A stretch of 17,133 bases of DNA from DASTQL01 sp035761805 (GCA_035761805.1 DASTQL010000114.1:1-17133); one strand, 5' to 3'. Positions 1 to 8,233 are shown, counted from the stretch's first letter. The notes: a model not told the origin generated them from the letters alone. Program-made: numbers and translations.

Positions 1-522
1 GACCTCGTAGCCCTCGTGGGGCAGCCGCGAGATGCCCTGCCGCACCTGGTCGTGAAGCCAGCGATCCAGCTCCTCCAGCCCCGCAGTCACCCGATCCTCG
101 CGCCGGGCCGCCCGCTCGGCGGCGGCAGCAGCGGCGGCCTCCGGGTCCTTGGGCGCTGCCTTGGAACGGGACGGTGGCGCAGGGTTCGCACGGCGAGGTC
201 GCCGCTCGGTGAGCCAGTGCGTCGCCCAGGCGGTGGGGTCGGCTTCGGCGATCTCGCCGGCCGACCAGAGCAGCAGCAGACCGATCGCGTGCTTGCAGGG
301 AACCTTGGGGGACGGGCAGCTGCAGCGGTACGCGGGACCGGTGACGTCGACCACGACCCGGTAGGGCGCCTTGCCGCTGCCCTGGCACTCGCCCCAGACC
401 GCGATCTCGGTCGACCCCGTGCCGCTCCAGGGGCCCGGCCGGGACAGCGATCGTCCGGCCCGGGCCGACGTGGCGTCCGGGGCGAGTGCGAGCACCTGCT
501 CGGCCGACCAGCGTCCGCCCAT
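1..522 (-). CDS. SWIM zinc-finger protein (3' end cut by window edge)
   Basis: The minus-strand reading frame opens with ATG at 522 and runs without a stop to base 1, giving the first 174 residues. Residues about 67-78 carry the SWIM zinc-binding pattern CxCx6CxH (Cys67, Cys69, Cys76, His78, within YRCSCPSPKVPCKH), followed by a hydrophobic helix. An Ala/Glu/Arg-rich probable coiled-coil stretch lies at about 135-160. SWIM domains are known to bind DNA or protein partners. In actinomycetes such proteins often sit in multi-gene clusters with MoxR-type ATPases and VWA proteins, but none of those is visible here, so that context is only inference. The start is favoured because the frame begins just inside the divergent gap before the 621 gene. 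No enzymatic activity can be assigned. The SWIM call itself is firm. Confidence 0.85.
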   Translation of the reverse strand, partial: MGGRWSAEQVLALAPDATSARAGRSLSRPGPWSGTGSTEIAVWGECQGSGKAPYRVVVDVTGPAYRCSCPSPKVPCKHAIGLLLLWSAGEIAEADPTAWATHWLTERRPRRANPAPPSRSKAAPKDPEAAAAAAAERAARREDRVTAGLEELDRWLHDQVRQGISRLPHEGYEV

Positions 523-565
523 GGCGCTGGAGAGTAGCCAGGAGCGGCGACACAACGCGGATCGC

Positions 566-594
566 TGACCGGCGGGACCGATCTGCGTAGGCTC
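566..594 (+). promoter_or_regulatory. Candidate sigma70-like promoter for the 621 gene
   Basis: CTGACC at 566-571 and TAGGCT at 589-594 are separated by 17 bases and each matches the consensus only partly. The predicted transcript would start about 20 bases before the ATG at 621. It lies in the 98-base gap between the divergent SWIM gene and the hypothetical/M48 pair. In such GC-rich DNA this is suggestive only. Confidence 0.3.
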
Positions 595-620
595 GGGTGA
601 TCACGTCCGGGAGGTGGGGC

Positions 621-1151
621 ATGACCGCTGAGTCCGAACGCGCGACCGTGGAGGCCCTGGCGCGGCAGGTCGTCGCGGAGGTCTCACCGGCCGAGCTGCC
701 GCTCTTCCGCGCCACCGCCGACCGCTACTTCGCCGACCCCGACGGCACCCTCGCCGTACGAGGCCGGCCGGACGAGCCACTCGGCTTCGGCGCCGAGACC
801 GTCGTCGCCCTCGTGGGTCCCTTCGCCCTCGATCTCGTACGGCGGGTGGTGGGCCGGCTCGTGGAGCGACTCGGCGACGCGGTGGCGGACGCCGTGGCCG
901 AGCGCGTCCTACGTCGCACCGGGGCGGGGAGCGGGGGAGTCGCGTCGGCGGGATCGGCGTCCGGATCGTCGGGGACGGGTGCCGGGGGAGGCGACTCGCC
1001 CGCCGCGTCCGGACCTGACCCGCTCGACCCCGCGCAGCTCGCGCTGGTGCGTCAGGTCGCCGACGAGGAGGCTCGCCGGCTGCAGCTGCCGCCGGACCGG
1101 GCGCAGCAGCTCGCCGACGCGCTGGTCGCGTCCATCGCGACCAGGGGATAG
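621..1151 (+). CDS. Hypothetical protein paired with M48 protease
   Basis: A 176-residue protein of no family I recognise. ATG at 621 is chosen over an in-frame GTG at 597 because GGGAGG lies just upstream at a normal distance. Residues 8-100 look like a compact, mostly helical domain with a hydrophobic stretch near 56-80 (FGAETVVALVGPFALDLV). Residues 101-135 are a flexible Gly/Ser/Ala linker, and 138-174 form another predicted helix pair. There is no signal peptide and no clear membrane helix. The stop is 12 bases before the GTG of the M48 protease, so the two are almost certainly co-transcribed. A role as an accessory or regulator of the protease is inference from that linkage only. Confidence 0.8.
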   Translation: MTAESERATVEALARQVVAEVSPAELPLFRATADRYFADPDGTLAVRGRPDEPLGFGAETVVALVGPFALDLVRRVVGRLVERLGDAVADAVAERVLRRTGAGSGGVASAGSASGSSGTGAGGGDSPAASGPDPLDPAQLALVRQVADEEARRLQLPPDRAQQLADALVASIATRG

Positions 1152-1163
1152 GCTCGGCGGACC

Positions 1164-3329
1164 GTGAGCACGCCGGCGCCCGTCCAGCGGGACGCGGACG
1201 GGCGCCCGGTCGCGGGGTGGCGCACGTCAGCCGCGCTGAGTCCCAGGGCCCTGCCGACCGACACGTCGGTGCGGTTCCTGCTGCTGCTCGCCGCCGTTGT
1301 CGCGGCCAGCCTGTACCTGTACGAGGCGCTGTGGGTGGTCCTTCGCGGGGAGTCGTTCCTCGACCCGGTCAGGGACTGCGAGATGGGAAGCCCGGGTGCA
1401 GCGGATTCCACGGTGCTGCTGGGCCCACAGGGGGAGTGCCGCGCTGGAACCGACCCCGAGCAGGCCGCCTTCGCCGTGACGGGGACCGTCGTCGTGCTGC
1501 TCGCGGCCTACGGCGTCTACAGACTGTTGCCGCTGCTCCGGACCAGACGGTCGCGCCTCGTCCGCCTGGACCAGGACGACGCGGCCGCTCTCCACGAGGA
1601 CGTGCGGCAGGCGGTGGCCGACGCGGGCCTGGAGCGAGATCCCGAGGTCCTGGTCGACGCAGCCAACCCCGCGGTCCAGGCCTTCGCCTACGGCACCGCC
1701 CGACATCCCCGGCTGGGGCTGACCGGCGGGCTCGTCGTGCTCCAGGTCGTGGACCCGCCGGCCTTCCGCGCAGTGCTTCGCCACGAGATCGCCCACCTGG
1801 CCAACCGGGACGTGCCGTGGACCTACTACACGGTCGCGACGTGGTGGAGCTTCGTCGCGCTCGCCCTTGTCCCGGTGGTCGCCGTGTTCGTCGTCTCGGA
1901 CATCCGCTACGTGCTGCGCCTGGGGTGGCGGACGCTGCTGCTAGCGGTACTCGTCCTGCTGGTCCGCAACGCCGTGCTGCGTGCCCGTGAGATCTACGCC
2001 GACGCGAGGGCGGCCGAGTGGGGCGCCGGACCCGACCTGGACCGGGTGCTGCGGATGCAGCCGGCTCCACGTGGTCGACGCCATCCGTTGCTTCGGCTCC
2101 ACCCGCCGGCCGACGCGCGGCGGCGCCTGCTCGCCGACCCGGACGGCCTGTTCGGGGTCGACGGTCCCACCGCGCTCGCTGCCGGCCTGGCTGCGGGTAC
2201 CGCGTACGCGACCATCCGTGCCGTCGCCGACCTGGCGCTGCCGTCGGCCGTCGCGTCCGTCGGGGCGGCGCTGCTGGTCGCTCCGCTCCTGGCCACCGTC
2301 GTGGCCGCCGGTGCCTGGCGGGCCGAGCTCCGCTCGGTCGTCCGGGGGGTCCCCGTGCCGGTCAACGGCCCACTCACGCTCGGCACGGGGATCGGGCTGG
2401 CGGCCGGCCCGCTGCTGTCCTTCCAGGCGGCGGCGGGCGGGCTCGTCGTCGGCGTCGACGGCGCCGGCGGCTACGCGGTCTGGGCCGCCGTGACGCTCTT
2501 GTCGACGGGACTGGTCGCCTGGTACGCCGCCGCTGCAGGGCGGCTCGCCGTGGAGGCGGGTCTCAGGCGCTCCTCGCCCTGGCCGCTCCTCGCGCCGCAC
2601 GGGGTCGCGGTCGCGGCGGCCTTCGTGGTGCTGCTGGCGTACGGCTACGCGGCCCTGCTGTACGTGGGGGGCGCGGGACCGGGGGCCGCGCTGCGAGCGC
2701 GGTCGCTGTGGGGCTCCTTGCCCTCGTGGTTCGGGGACGGCGGTCTCCTGCTCCTGGGGGTCGCCGGCCTGCTGGTCGCTGCGCCACTTGCGGCGTCCTG
2801 GTCGCTCCGTGGAGAGGCAGCCCAGGCCGGTCCTCCTGCGGCGTGGCCGTGGCGCGAACTGCCCCCTCCGGACCTGCCCGGGGTGCGCCGACCCACGGGA
2901 CGTCTGCTCCTCCTCGGGTGCCTTGCCGTCGTGGTCATGGCAGGGACGGCCGTCGTGGGTCTGTCGGCGACCAGGGGTCCGGAACGGGTCGAGGGACCGG
3001 GGTACACGGTCCCGCTTCCGGCCGGCTGGACGGCAGCACGAGCTGCCGACGACGTCCCGGTCCTGACCAGCGCCGACGGGAGCGTGCAGGTCGACCTGCG
3101 TCCCGTGACGCCCGCGCGTCCCGCCACGGCGCCGGGTGTCCTCCACGTCGGGGGAGTGCCGGCCTGGTCCGTCGGTCTGCAGCTCCAGGGCGCCCGCCTG
3201 CTGCGGCTGTACGACCTGGATGCACCGTCCGGTCCGTACCGTCTGCGAATACGCGGGTCGCCAGGGGCCCTGGAGTCGGCGAGTGACGCCCTGGCAGAGC
3301 TCCTGATGGAGGTGCGCTGGTCCGGCTGA
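1164..3329 (+). CDS. Polytopic M48-family zinc metalloprotease
   Basis: A 721-residue integral-membrane protein starting with GTG. The zinc motif HEIAH is at residues 207-211 (RHEIAHLANRD), and the expected third ligand Glu276 lies in REIYADARA, the ExxxD pattern of M48 peptidases. A conserved-looking HPPADARRRLL follows at 313-323. Membrane segments are visible near 36-60, 104-124, 221-247, 255-272, 338-384 and 403-460 (several), 478-502, 526-545 and 581-600. The last ~115 residues (607-721) are hydrophilic and probably extracytoplasmic. HtpX-type relatives are about 290 residues, so this protein is far longer, with extra membrane helices and a C-terminal domain. A role in membrane-protein quality control is family knowledge, and the substrate is unknown. 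It is probably translated with the upstream hypothetical gene. Confidence 0.88.
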   Translation: MSTPAPVQRDADGRPVAGWRTSAALSPRALPTDTSVRFLLLLAAVVAASLYLYEALWVVLRGESFLDPVRDCEMGSPGAADSTVLLGPQGECRAGTDPEQAAFAVTGTVVVLLAAYGVYRLLPLLRTRRSRLVRLDQDDAAALHEDVRQAVADAGLERDPEVLVDAANPAVQAFAYGTARHPRLGLTGGLVVLQVVDPPAFRAVLRHEIAHLANRDVPWTYYTVATWWSFVALALVPVVAVFVVSDIRYVLRLGWRTLLLAVLVLLVRNAVLRAREIYADARAAEWGAGPDLDRVLRMQPAPRGRRHPLLRLHPPADARRRLLADPDGLFGVDGPTALAAGLAAGTAYATIRAVADLALPSAVASVGAALLVAPLLATVVAAGAWRAELRSVVRGVPVPVNGPLTLGTGIGLAAGPLLSFQAAAGGLVVGVDGAGGYAVWAAVTLLSTGLVAWYAAAAGRLAVEAGLRRSSPWPLLAPHGVAVAAAFVVLLAYGYAALLYVGGAGPGAALRARSLWGSLPSWFGDGGLLLLGVAGLLVAAPLAASWSLRGEAAQAGPPAAWPWRELPPPDLPGVRRPTGRLLLLGCLAVVVMAGTAVVGLSATRGPERVEGPGYTVPLPAGWTAARAADDVPVLTSADGSVQVDLRPVTPARPATAPGVLHVGGVPAWSVGLQLQGARLLRLYDLDAPSGPYRLRIRGSPGALESASDALAELLMEVRWSG

Positions 3330-3330
3330 C

Positions 3331-3345
3331 GCGGCTTGGTGCCGC
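3331..3345 (+). terminator. Short GC hairpin after the M48 gene
   Basis: GCGGC (3331-3335) and GCCGC (3341-3345) flank a five-base TTGGT loop directly after the M48 stop codon. There is no T-run, so it could only be a weak or Rho-assisted terminator. The next plus-strand gene follows shortly, and readthrough is likely. Confidence 0.25.
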
Positions 3346-3412
3346 CTGTCGAATGCCCAGTCGCCCGGACCCGTCCGAGTGGGCACACCGCGGTCGGGGC
3401 ATAGGGACGGCC

Positions 3413-4756
3413 ATGGACCTCGGTGCGGCGCGTGATCGACTGCAGAGTGCCTTCTGGCTGTGGCCCGCGACCGGCGTCGCCGTCGGTGCCATCGGCGGAT
3501 CCGTGCTCGGCGAGCTCCCGTCCCTCCCCGACGCGCTGATCGACCGCTTCGGGTGGCCCGGCGGAGCTGACAGTGCACAGGAGACCCTCGGCGTCCTGGC
3601 CGGAGCGGTGATGACCGTGACCAGCCTCAGCTTCTCGCTCACGGTCATCTCGCTTCAGCTGGCCAGCTCGCAGTTCTCGCCCCGCCTGCTCCGTACGTTC
3701 GCCCAGGACCGCGTGGTCAGGGGGACCCTGGCCGTCTTCCTCTGCACGTTCGCCTACTGCCTGGCGGTCCTCCGGGTCATCTCCGGCAGCGACGAGGACC
3801 CGCCGGAGACGGCGATGGTCGTGGCCCTCGTCCTCGGGTTGGCCGTCATGTTCGCCCTCGTCGGCTTCGTGGCCCACATCGTCCGCATGCTTCGGGTCGA
3901 CTCGATGATGGCGGGCGCGAGCAGCGAGGCAAAGCGGCTCGTCCGGGCCGCGTATCCGGCGGCCGGGGCTTCCCAGCCCATCCGGCCCCAGCCACCGGAC
4001 GACGCTGCCCTCCTCAGGGCACCGGCGACCGGTGTGGTCCAGTCGGTTTCGGGGTCGGATCTCGTCGACGCGACGGCAACAGCGGACCTGCAGGTGCGGA
4101 TCGACGTCGTGCCCGGCGACCACGTCGTCGAGTCCGTGCCGGTCGGCCGGGTCTGGAGCCGTCGGTCCGGTGAGGGCCCGCTCGACCTGGAACGGGTCGC
4201 AACCGCGCTTCCGGCCGCCCTGGGTGTGGGCACGGAGCGCACGGCGGCGGAGGACGTGGGCTTCGCCTTCCGCCAGCTCGCGGACATCGGGGTCAAGGCC
4301 ATGTCCACCGGGGTGAACGACCCGACTACAGCTGTCAGTGCGGTGGGGCACCTCACCGGCTGCCTCTCCCTGCTGACGCAACGGGAGGTCGTAGACCGGG
4401 TACTGGTCGACGAGAACGGTGTGCCCCGTGTCGTCCTGTCGCAGCGCGACTTCGACTACTTCGTCGACCTGGCGTGCGCGGAGCTTCGGCGCAGCTCGTC
4501 GGACGAGCCCTCGGTCCTGGTCGCCCTCCTGGGCCTGTTGCGGGACGTCGCAGCGTGCTCTCGAACGGCGGGGCAGCGAGCCGCCGTGCGACATGAGGTG
4601 GAGTTGGTCGTGCGCGCCGCGCGGAGAGGGGTCGCGGACCAGGCCGACCTCGAGGCAGTCCTCGACGCCGCGTGGTCCGCGCGGGAGGCGCTCGACGGTC
4701 GGTGGGTGGTGCCCGGAGAACGCCGACCGAGGGCGGGGGAGAGCGTGTCGCCGTGA
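3413..4756 (+). CDS. DUF2254 family membrane protein
   Basis: A 447-residue protein with hydrophobic segments near residues 14-34, 58-84, 104-122 and 132-154, then a long soluble C-terminal part. Two stretches typical of DUF2254 are present: LQLASSQFSPRLL at 81-93 and STGVNDPTTAV at 298-308. ATG at 3413 is chosen over the in-frame ATG at 3353. Family members normally start a few residues before a pattern like LQSAFWLWP, and AGGGACGG-like sequence precedes 3413. The extra 20 residues of the longer form are hydrophilic and atypical. The family is widespread in bacteria, but its biochemical role is unknown to me. It is separated from M48 by 83 bases and from the next gene by 141 bases, so co-transcription is possible but not shown. 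Confidence 0.87.
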   Translation: MDLGAARDRLQSAFWLWPATGVAVGAIGGSVLGELPSLPDALIDRFGWPGGADSAQETLGVLAGAVMTVTSLSFSLTVISLQLASSQFSPRLLRTFAQDRVVRGTLAVFLCTFAYCLAVLRVISGSDEDPPETAMVVALVLGLAVMFALVGFVAHIVRMLRVDSMMAGASSEAKRLVRAAYPAAGASQPIRPQPPDDAALLRAPATGVVQSVSGSDLVDATATADLQVRIDVVPGDHVVESVPVGRVWSRRSGEGPLDLERVATALPAALGVGTERTAAEDVGFAFRQLADIGVKAMSTGVNDPTTAVSAVGHLTGCLSLLTQREVVDRVLVDENGVPRVVLSQRDFDYFVDLACAELRRSSSDEPSVLVALLGLLRDVAACSRTAGQRAAVRHEVELVVRAARRGVADQADLEAVLDAAWSAREALDGRWVVPGERRPRAGESVSP

Positions 4757-4897
4757 ACCGGCCCCGGCCGCACAGAGATGTCGACCGGAGGGAAGGGCGC
4801 GAGCGGGCACCGGGCACGCGATGCGGATCTCCCAGGACTAACCGCGTGCTCATCGGGCACGGATGACATCCGAGCAGGTCGACGCCGAGGAGCGGAA

Positions 4898-6472
4898 ATG
4901 GGCTGGGCGGGACGGGTTGCGGTGTCGGCGGCGGCGGCGCTCGGCGCGGTGGCGGCGCGCGACCTGACCCAGCGGCGGCACGCGCTGCTGCGCAACTTCC
5001 CGGTGATCGGGCACGCCCGCTACTGGATCGAGGCCGTCGGCCCGGAGCTGCGCCAGTACGTCGTCGCGGGGAACAACGAGGAGCGGCCGTTCAGCCGTGA
5101 CCAGCGAAGGTGGGTCTACGCCTCGGCGAAGGGCGAGAACAACTACTTCGGCTTCGGGACGGACAACGACATCGAGCACACACCGGGCTACCCGGTGATC
5201 CACCACCGTACGTTCGGACGTGCCGTCCCGCCGTCGCACCCGGTCGCCGGGCAGGAGGTCTGGCTGCCCTGCGCCAAGGTCCTCGGCGCTGCTCGGGGGA
5301 GGGCCAAGGCCTTCCGCCCGGACAGCGTCGTGAACATCTCCGCCATGAGCTACGGCTCGCTCTCCGGCGTCGCGGTGGAGGCCTTGAACCGCGGGGCTGC
5401 GCTGGCCGGGTGCTTGCAGAACACCGGCGAGGGCGGCCTCTCGTCGTACCACCGGAAGGGCGGCGACCTGGTCCTCCAGATCGGCACCGCCTACTTCGGG
5501 TGCCGTGACGAGCGCGGCCGCTTCAGCCTGTCGCGGCTGAAGGACCTGGTCGATTCGGCGCCCGTCCGGGCGCTCGAGGTCAAGCTCAGCCAGGGCGCGA
5601 AGCCCGGGCTCGGGGGTCTGCTGCCGGGCCCGAAGGTCTCCGCCGAGATCGCCGCCACGAGGGGCGTCCCCGAGGGCCAGGACTGTGTCAGCCCGGCCCG
5701 GCATGCGGAGTTCGACGACACGGACAGCCTCCTCGACTGGGTGGAGCTGCTCGCGGCCGAGACGGGGCTACCGGTCGGCATCAAGTCGGCCGTCGGGGAC
5801 CTCGGCTTCTGGGAGGAGCTCACCACCCTGATGGCCGAGACCGACCGGGGGGTCGACTTCGTGACGGTGGACGGGGGAGAGGGTGGGACCGGCGCCTCGC
5901 CGTTGATCTTCACCGACTCCGTGTCCCTGCCCTTCCGCCTCGCCTTCAGCCGCATCTACCCGCTCTTCGCGAGGCGGGGCCTCCACGACCGGTTGGTCTT
6001 CGTCGGTGCGGGCAAGCTGGGCCTGCCCGACAACGCGGTCGTTGCCTTCGCGCTCGGGTGCGACATGGTCAACGTCGGCCGCGAGGCGATGCTCGCGATC
6101 GGGTGTATCCAGGCCCAGAAGTGCCACACCGACACCTGCCCCACCGGCGTGGCCACACAGAACCGTTGGTTGACCCGCGGTCTCGACCCGCAGCTCAAGT
6201 CGGTCCGTACGGCGGCGTACGTGTCGACGCTGCGTCGCGACCTCTTCAAGGTGGCCGAGGCCTGCGGGGTGGAGCACCCGGCCCTGATCACGCCGGACCT
6301 GGTCGAGATGCTCGACGGCACTACCTCAGGGCGGACCCTCGCCGAGACCTACGGCTACGAACCCAACTGGGGCCTGCCGTCCGAGGACGACCGACGTCGG
6401 CTCGTGGAGCTGATGACGGCGACGGCCCCCCAGGGCGGGTCGGCGCCGGCCTCGGCGACCGCGCAGCGCTGA
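4898..6472 (+). CDS. FMN-binding glutamate synthase-like protein
   Basis: A 524-residue protein related to the FMN/iron-sulfur domain of glutamate synthase. An N-terminal hydrophobic helix (about 4-20) suggests a membrane anchor. The synthase core includes NTGEGGLSSYHRKGGD (175-190), KLSQGAKPGLGG (229-240) and TVDGGEGGTGASP (323-335). Cys403, Cys409 and Cys414 form a CX5CX4C pattern like the 3Fe-4S site of GltB. There is no class II glutaminase domain, so this is not a complete ammonia-channelling GltB, and its true substrate is uncertain. ATG at 4898 is chosen over in-frame ATG 4778 because GAGGAG lies five bases upstream and the sequence then matches the family's usual N-terminus (LLRNFPVIGHARYWIE). 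No NADPH-binding small subunit gene is seen nearby. Confidence 0.87.
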   Translation: MGWAGRVAVSAAAALGAVAARDLTQRRHALLRNFPVIGHARYWIEAVGPELRQYVVAGNNEERPFSRDQRRWVYASAKGENNYFGFGTDNDIEHTPGYPVIHHRTFGRAVPPSHPVAGQEVWLPCAKVLGAARGRAKAFRPDSVVNISAMSYGSLSGVAVEALNRGAALAGCLQNTGEGGLSSYHRKGGDLVLQIGTAYFGCRDERGRFSLSRLKDLVDSAPVRALEVKLSQGAKPGLGGLLPGPKVSAEIAATRGVPEGQDCVSPARHAEFDDTDSLLDWVELLAAETGLPVGIKSAVGDLGFWEELTTLMAETDRGVDFVTVDGGEGGTGASPLIFTDSVSLPFRLAFSRIYPLFARRGLHDRLVFVGAGKLGLPDNAVVAFALGCDMVNVGREAMLAIGCIQAQKCHTDTCPTGVATQNRWLTRGLDPQLKSVRTAAYVSTLRRDLFKVAEACGVEHPALITPDLVEMLDGTTSGRTLAETYGYEPNWGLPSEDDRRRLVELMTATAPQGGSAPASATAQR

Positions 6473-6566
6473 GCCCGACCACTACGTCCGGCGGCCCTGC
6501 TGAAGTCCCCAATGATCACGGCAGCCGCGTATGTGGGTGCGGAGCCAGGTGCATTCACCGCGACCG

Positions 6567-6594
6567 GCGCCCATCTGCCGCGGCACATGGGCGC
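6567..6594. repeat. 28-base near-perfect palindrome
   Basis: GCGCCCAT (6567-6574) is mirrored by ATGGGCGC (6587-6594). Between them the core TGCCGCGGCA (6576-6585) is itself a perfect palindrome. Thirteen of the fourteen possible pairs match, with the single C/C mismatch at 6575 and 6586. It is 95 bases past the stop of the glutamate-synthase-like gene. It could serve as a bidirectional transcription end for the convergent genes or as a protein-binding site. No T-run follows on either strand. Confidence 0.6.
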
Positions 6595-6828
6595 TGAATC
6601 GAATCGGAGGATGACCGATCCTGATGGCGCAACGCTTGGAGGAGGGGGACCCTTGCCCCAGACGGCCGGGCGCCTTGCATGGAAGCCCGGCTCAACCCGG
6701 CACGCTGGATGGTGCCTGCCTCTGCAGCTGCCGGACCTCCTGGGTCGTGAATGCCCTCGCCGGCGATGCCCCAGTCTCCGCCCGTCACCTCCTCGACGAT
6801 CACCCACGTGACCGGGCGGAGGCCAGCC

Positions 6829-6975
6829 CTAACCTTCGATGTCCACCTCGCTCAGCGGAGCGGGCAGGACGAAGATCAGGTTGGGCCACACCACCTCGCT
6901 GTGGACATGGCGGACCTGGTCGATCACGTCCCTGGGCCGGACCCGGTGCATCCCGGTGATCAGAAGGCTGATCAA
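6829..6975 (-). pseudogene. Coding-like fragment, possible gene remnant
   Basis: Reading minus from TTG at 6975 to TAG at 6829-6831 gives 48 residues that look like real protein (for example RDVIDQVRHVHSEVVWPNL at 15-33), with G or C at about nine in ten third positions. The same frame stays GC3-rich upstream to about 7070 but is broken by TGA at 6985-6987. Below the TAG, a different minus frame around 6800-6735 again reads like protein (VTWVIVEEVTGGDWGIAGEG). No good ribosome-binding site precedes the TTG. I do not recognise a family. It could be a decayed gene with a stop and a frameshift, or one or two very small genes. Confidence 0.3.
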
Positions 6976-7081
6976 CTCCCGCCGTCAGCTCTGGCCAGGT
7001 CTCGTCGGCGGACTGGCGTCGCGACCGCTCAGACACAGGAGGTCGGCCGTGGCGGTGGCGCCCCCGTCCTGCGGCCCGAGG

Positions 7082-8233
7082 TCAGGTCTCCGCAGGCGGT
7101 GCCTCCGACGAGGAGACCACAGGGTGCCGGATCCCCGGGTGCGCGGCCGGGAGCGTCCGCCGCAGCGTGTGCCAGCTCAGTGCCAGCACCGCGGCGATCA
7201 GCGGCCAGCTGAGGGCGGCACGGGCCACCCCGAGGGCCACCAAGCTCCCGAGGGCCCACAGTGGGACGAAGACCGCCACCCTCAGGACGTACGAGGAGAC
7301 CCACCACCAGCTGGCGCGCGTGTAGGCGCGGAGGAGGTCGGGATCGGACCGCCAACGCGGTCCCTGCCGGAGGACGGTGCCGACGACGATGCCGAGGAGC
7401 GGCCGTCGTACCGCGATCGAGAGCGTCCAGGCGACCGCGCTGGCGAGGTTGGACAACACCTGCACGGCGAAGAAGTCGACCGCGCGGCCGGTCCGCATCA
7501 CGATCAGCGCGGCGACCAGGACCCCGAGCAGGCCGAGCAGACCGGCGCGGGCGGACTGGGCGCGTCGCCACCGCAGGACCGCGACGACGGTGGCCGTCGC
7601 CACGGCTGCGGCGAGGGAGGCGGCGAGAGGGGCGCGCGCCGTTACAGCCACCACGAAGACCAGCGCAGGCAAGGTGGCCTCGATCGCCCCGCGCCTGCCG
7701 CCGAGCAGGACGCGCAGGTCGTCGCTGCTGGCGTCCTCGGGCGGGTCGGCCCCGCGAGGAGCGGGTGTTGCGGACGGGACCGGGTCGGCCGTCACCTCCG
7801 CCTCCGCCGCGTCTCGGGCCGCCTGCGCCTGCCGCTCCGCACGCCGCCGCAGCCACGCCGCCACGACCGCGTCGGCGTCGAGCTTGCGGGGGACGACGAG
7901 TGGGCTCTCCTGCGGCCGTCGTAGCACGTCGCGGACCCGGGCGTTGTGGTCCGCGACCAGGTCACGGACGGCTGTCTCGGACCGGGCGTCGGTGATGCCC
8001 GCCGACAGGTCGTCGGCCTCCTTGCGGAGGGCCAGGGCAGGGGGCAGGGCCGAGAGCTTCTCCCGCCGGACGGCCTCCTTGACCCACCACATCTCGTCGT
8101 AGTGCCCGGTGACGCCGGGCAGCGGTTTGCCAGCGCCCGGGAGGTCGTCGAACTCCCCGCGCTCCTGTGCCTCACGGATCTGCCTCTCGACCCACGACTC
8201 GGGGCTGATGCCAGGCGGCTTGCGCTCGGTCAC
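7082..8233 (-). CDS. DUF1992 (DnaJ-homologue) - DUF3159 fusion membrane protein
   Basis: A 383-residue protein starting with GTG at 8233, preceded by AGGAG seven bases upstream. The longer open frame to 8374 has no such site. Residues ~10-80 match the DUF1992 or DnaJC28-type conserved domain: SWVERQIREAQERGEFDDLP, then GAGKPLPG and WWVKEAVRREKLS. Residues ~81-170 are a charged, Ala/Arg/Pro-rich linker. Residues ~172-365 look like DUF3159, a family of actinobacterial membrane proteins: DLRVLLGGRRGAIEATLPAL, then about five hydrophobic segments and the TGRAVDFF and DPDLLRAYTRASWWW stretches. Each domain is more familiar to me as a separate protein, so the fusion is notable. Function is unknown for both; the soluble part probably sits in the cytoplasm tethered to the membrane. 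Confidence 0.85.
   Translation of the reverse strand: MTERKPPGISPESWVERQIREAQERGEFDDLPGAGKPLPGVTGHYDEMWWVKEAVRREKLSALPPALALRKEADDLSAGITDARSETAVRDLVADHNARVRDVLRRPQESPLVVPRKLDADAVVAAWLRRRAERQAQAARDAAEAEVTADPVPSATPAPRGADPPEDASSDDLRVLLGGRRGAIEATLPALVFVVAVTARAPLAASLAAAVATATVVAVLRWRRAQSARAGLLGLLGVLVAALIVMRTGRAVDFFAVQVLSNLASAVAWTLSIAVRRPLLGIVVGTVLRQGPRWRSDPDLLRAYTRASWWWVSSYVLRVAVFVPLWALGSLVALGVARAALSWPLIAAVLALSWHTLRRTLPAAHPGIRHPVVSSSEAPPAET

Larger units (their letters stand above)
6473..7081. other. 609-base stretch without a convincing intact gene
   Basis: This gap lies between the convergent glutamate-synthase-like gene and the DUF1992-DUF3159 gene. Reading frames across it are short and mostly Arg/Pro/Ser-rich, typical of noise in GC-rich DNA. 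Two things stand out and are listed separately: a near-perfect palindrome at 6567-6594 and coding-like minus-strand fragments between about 6730 and 6985. I see no tRNA, small-RNA signature or clear promoter. Confidence 0.6.

Noticed and set aside
2645..4810. 721-codon minus-strand open frame
   Set aside because: It is antisense to the M48 and DUF2254 genes. Its translation is Arg/Gly/His-rich with no domain, as expected from high-GC shadow frames.
4778..4897. Upstream ATG start extending the glutamate-synthase-like protein by 40 residues
   Set aside because: The extension is hydrophilic, and a GAGGAG site plus the family N-terminus support ATG at 4898.
6839..7924. 361-codon plus-strand open frame reaching into the gap at 6839
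   Set aside because: It is mostly antisense to the DUF1992-DUF3159 gene, and the translation is a low-complexity Arg/Gly/Gln mix.
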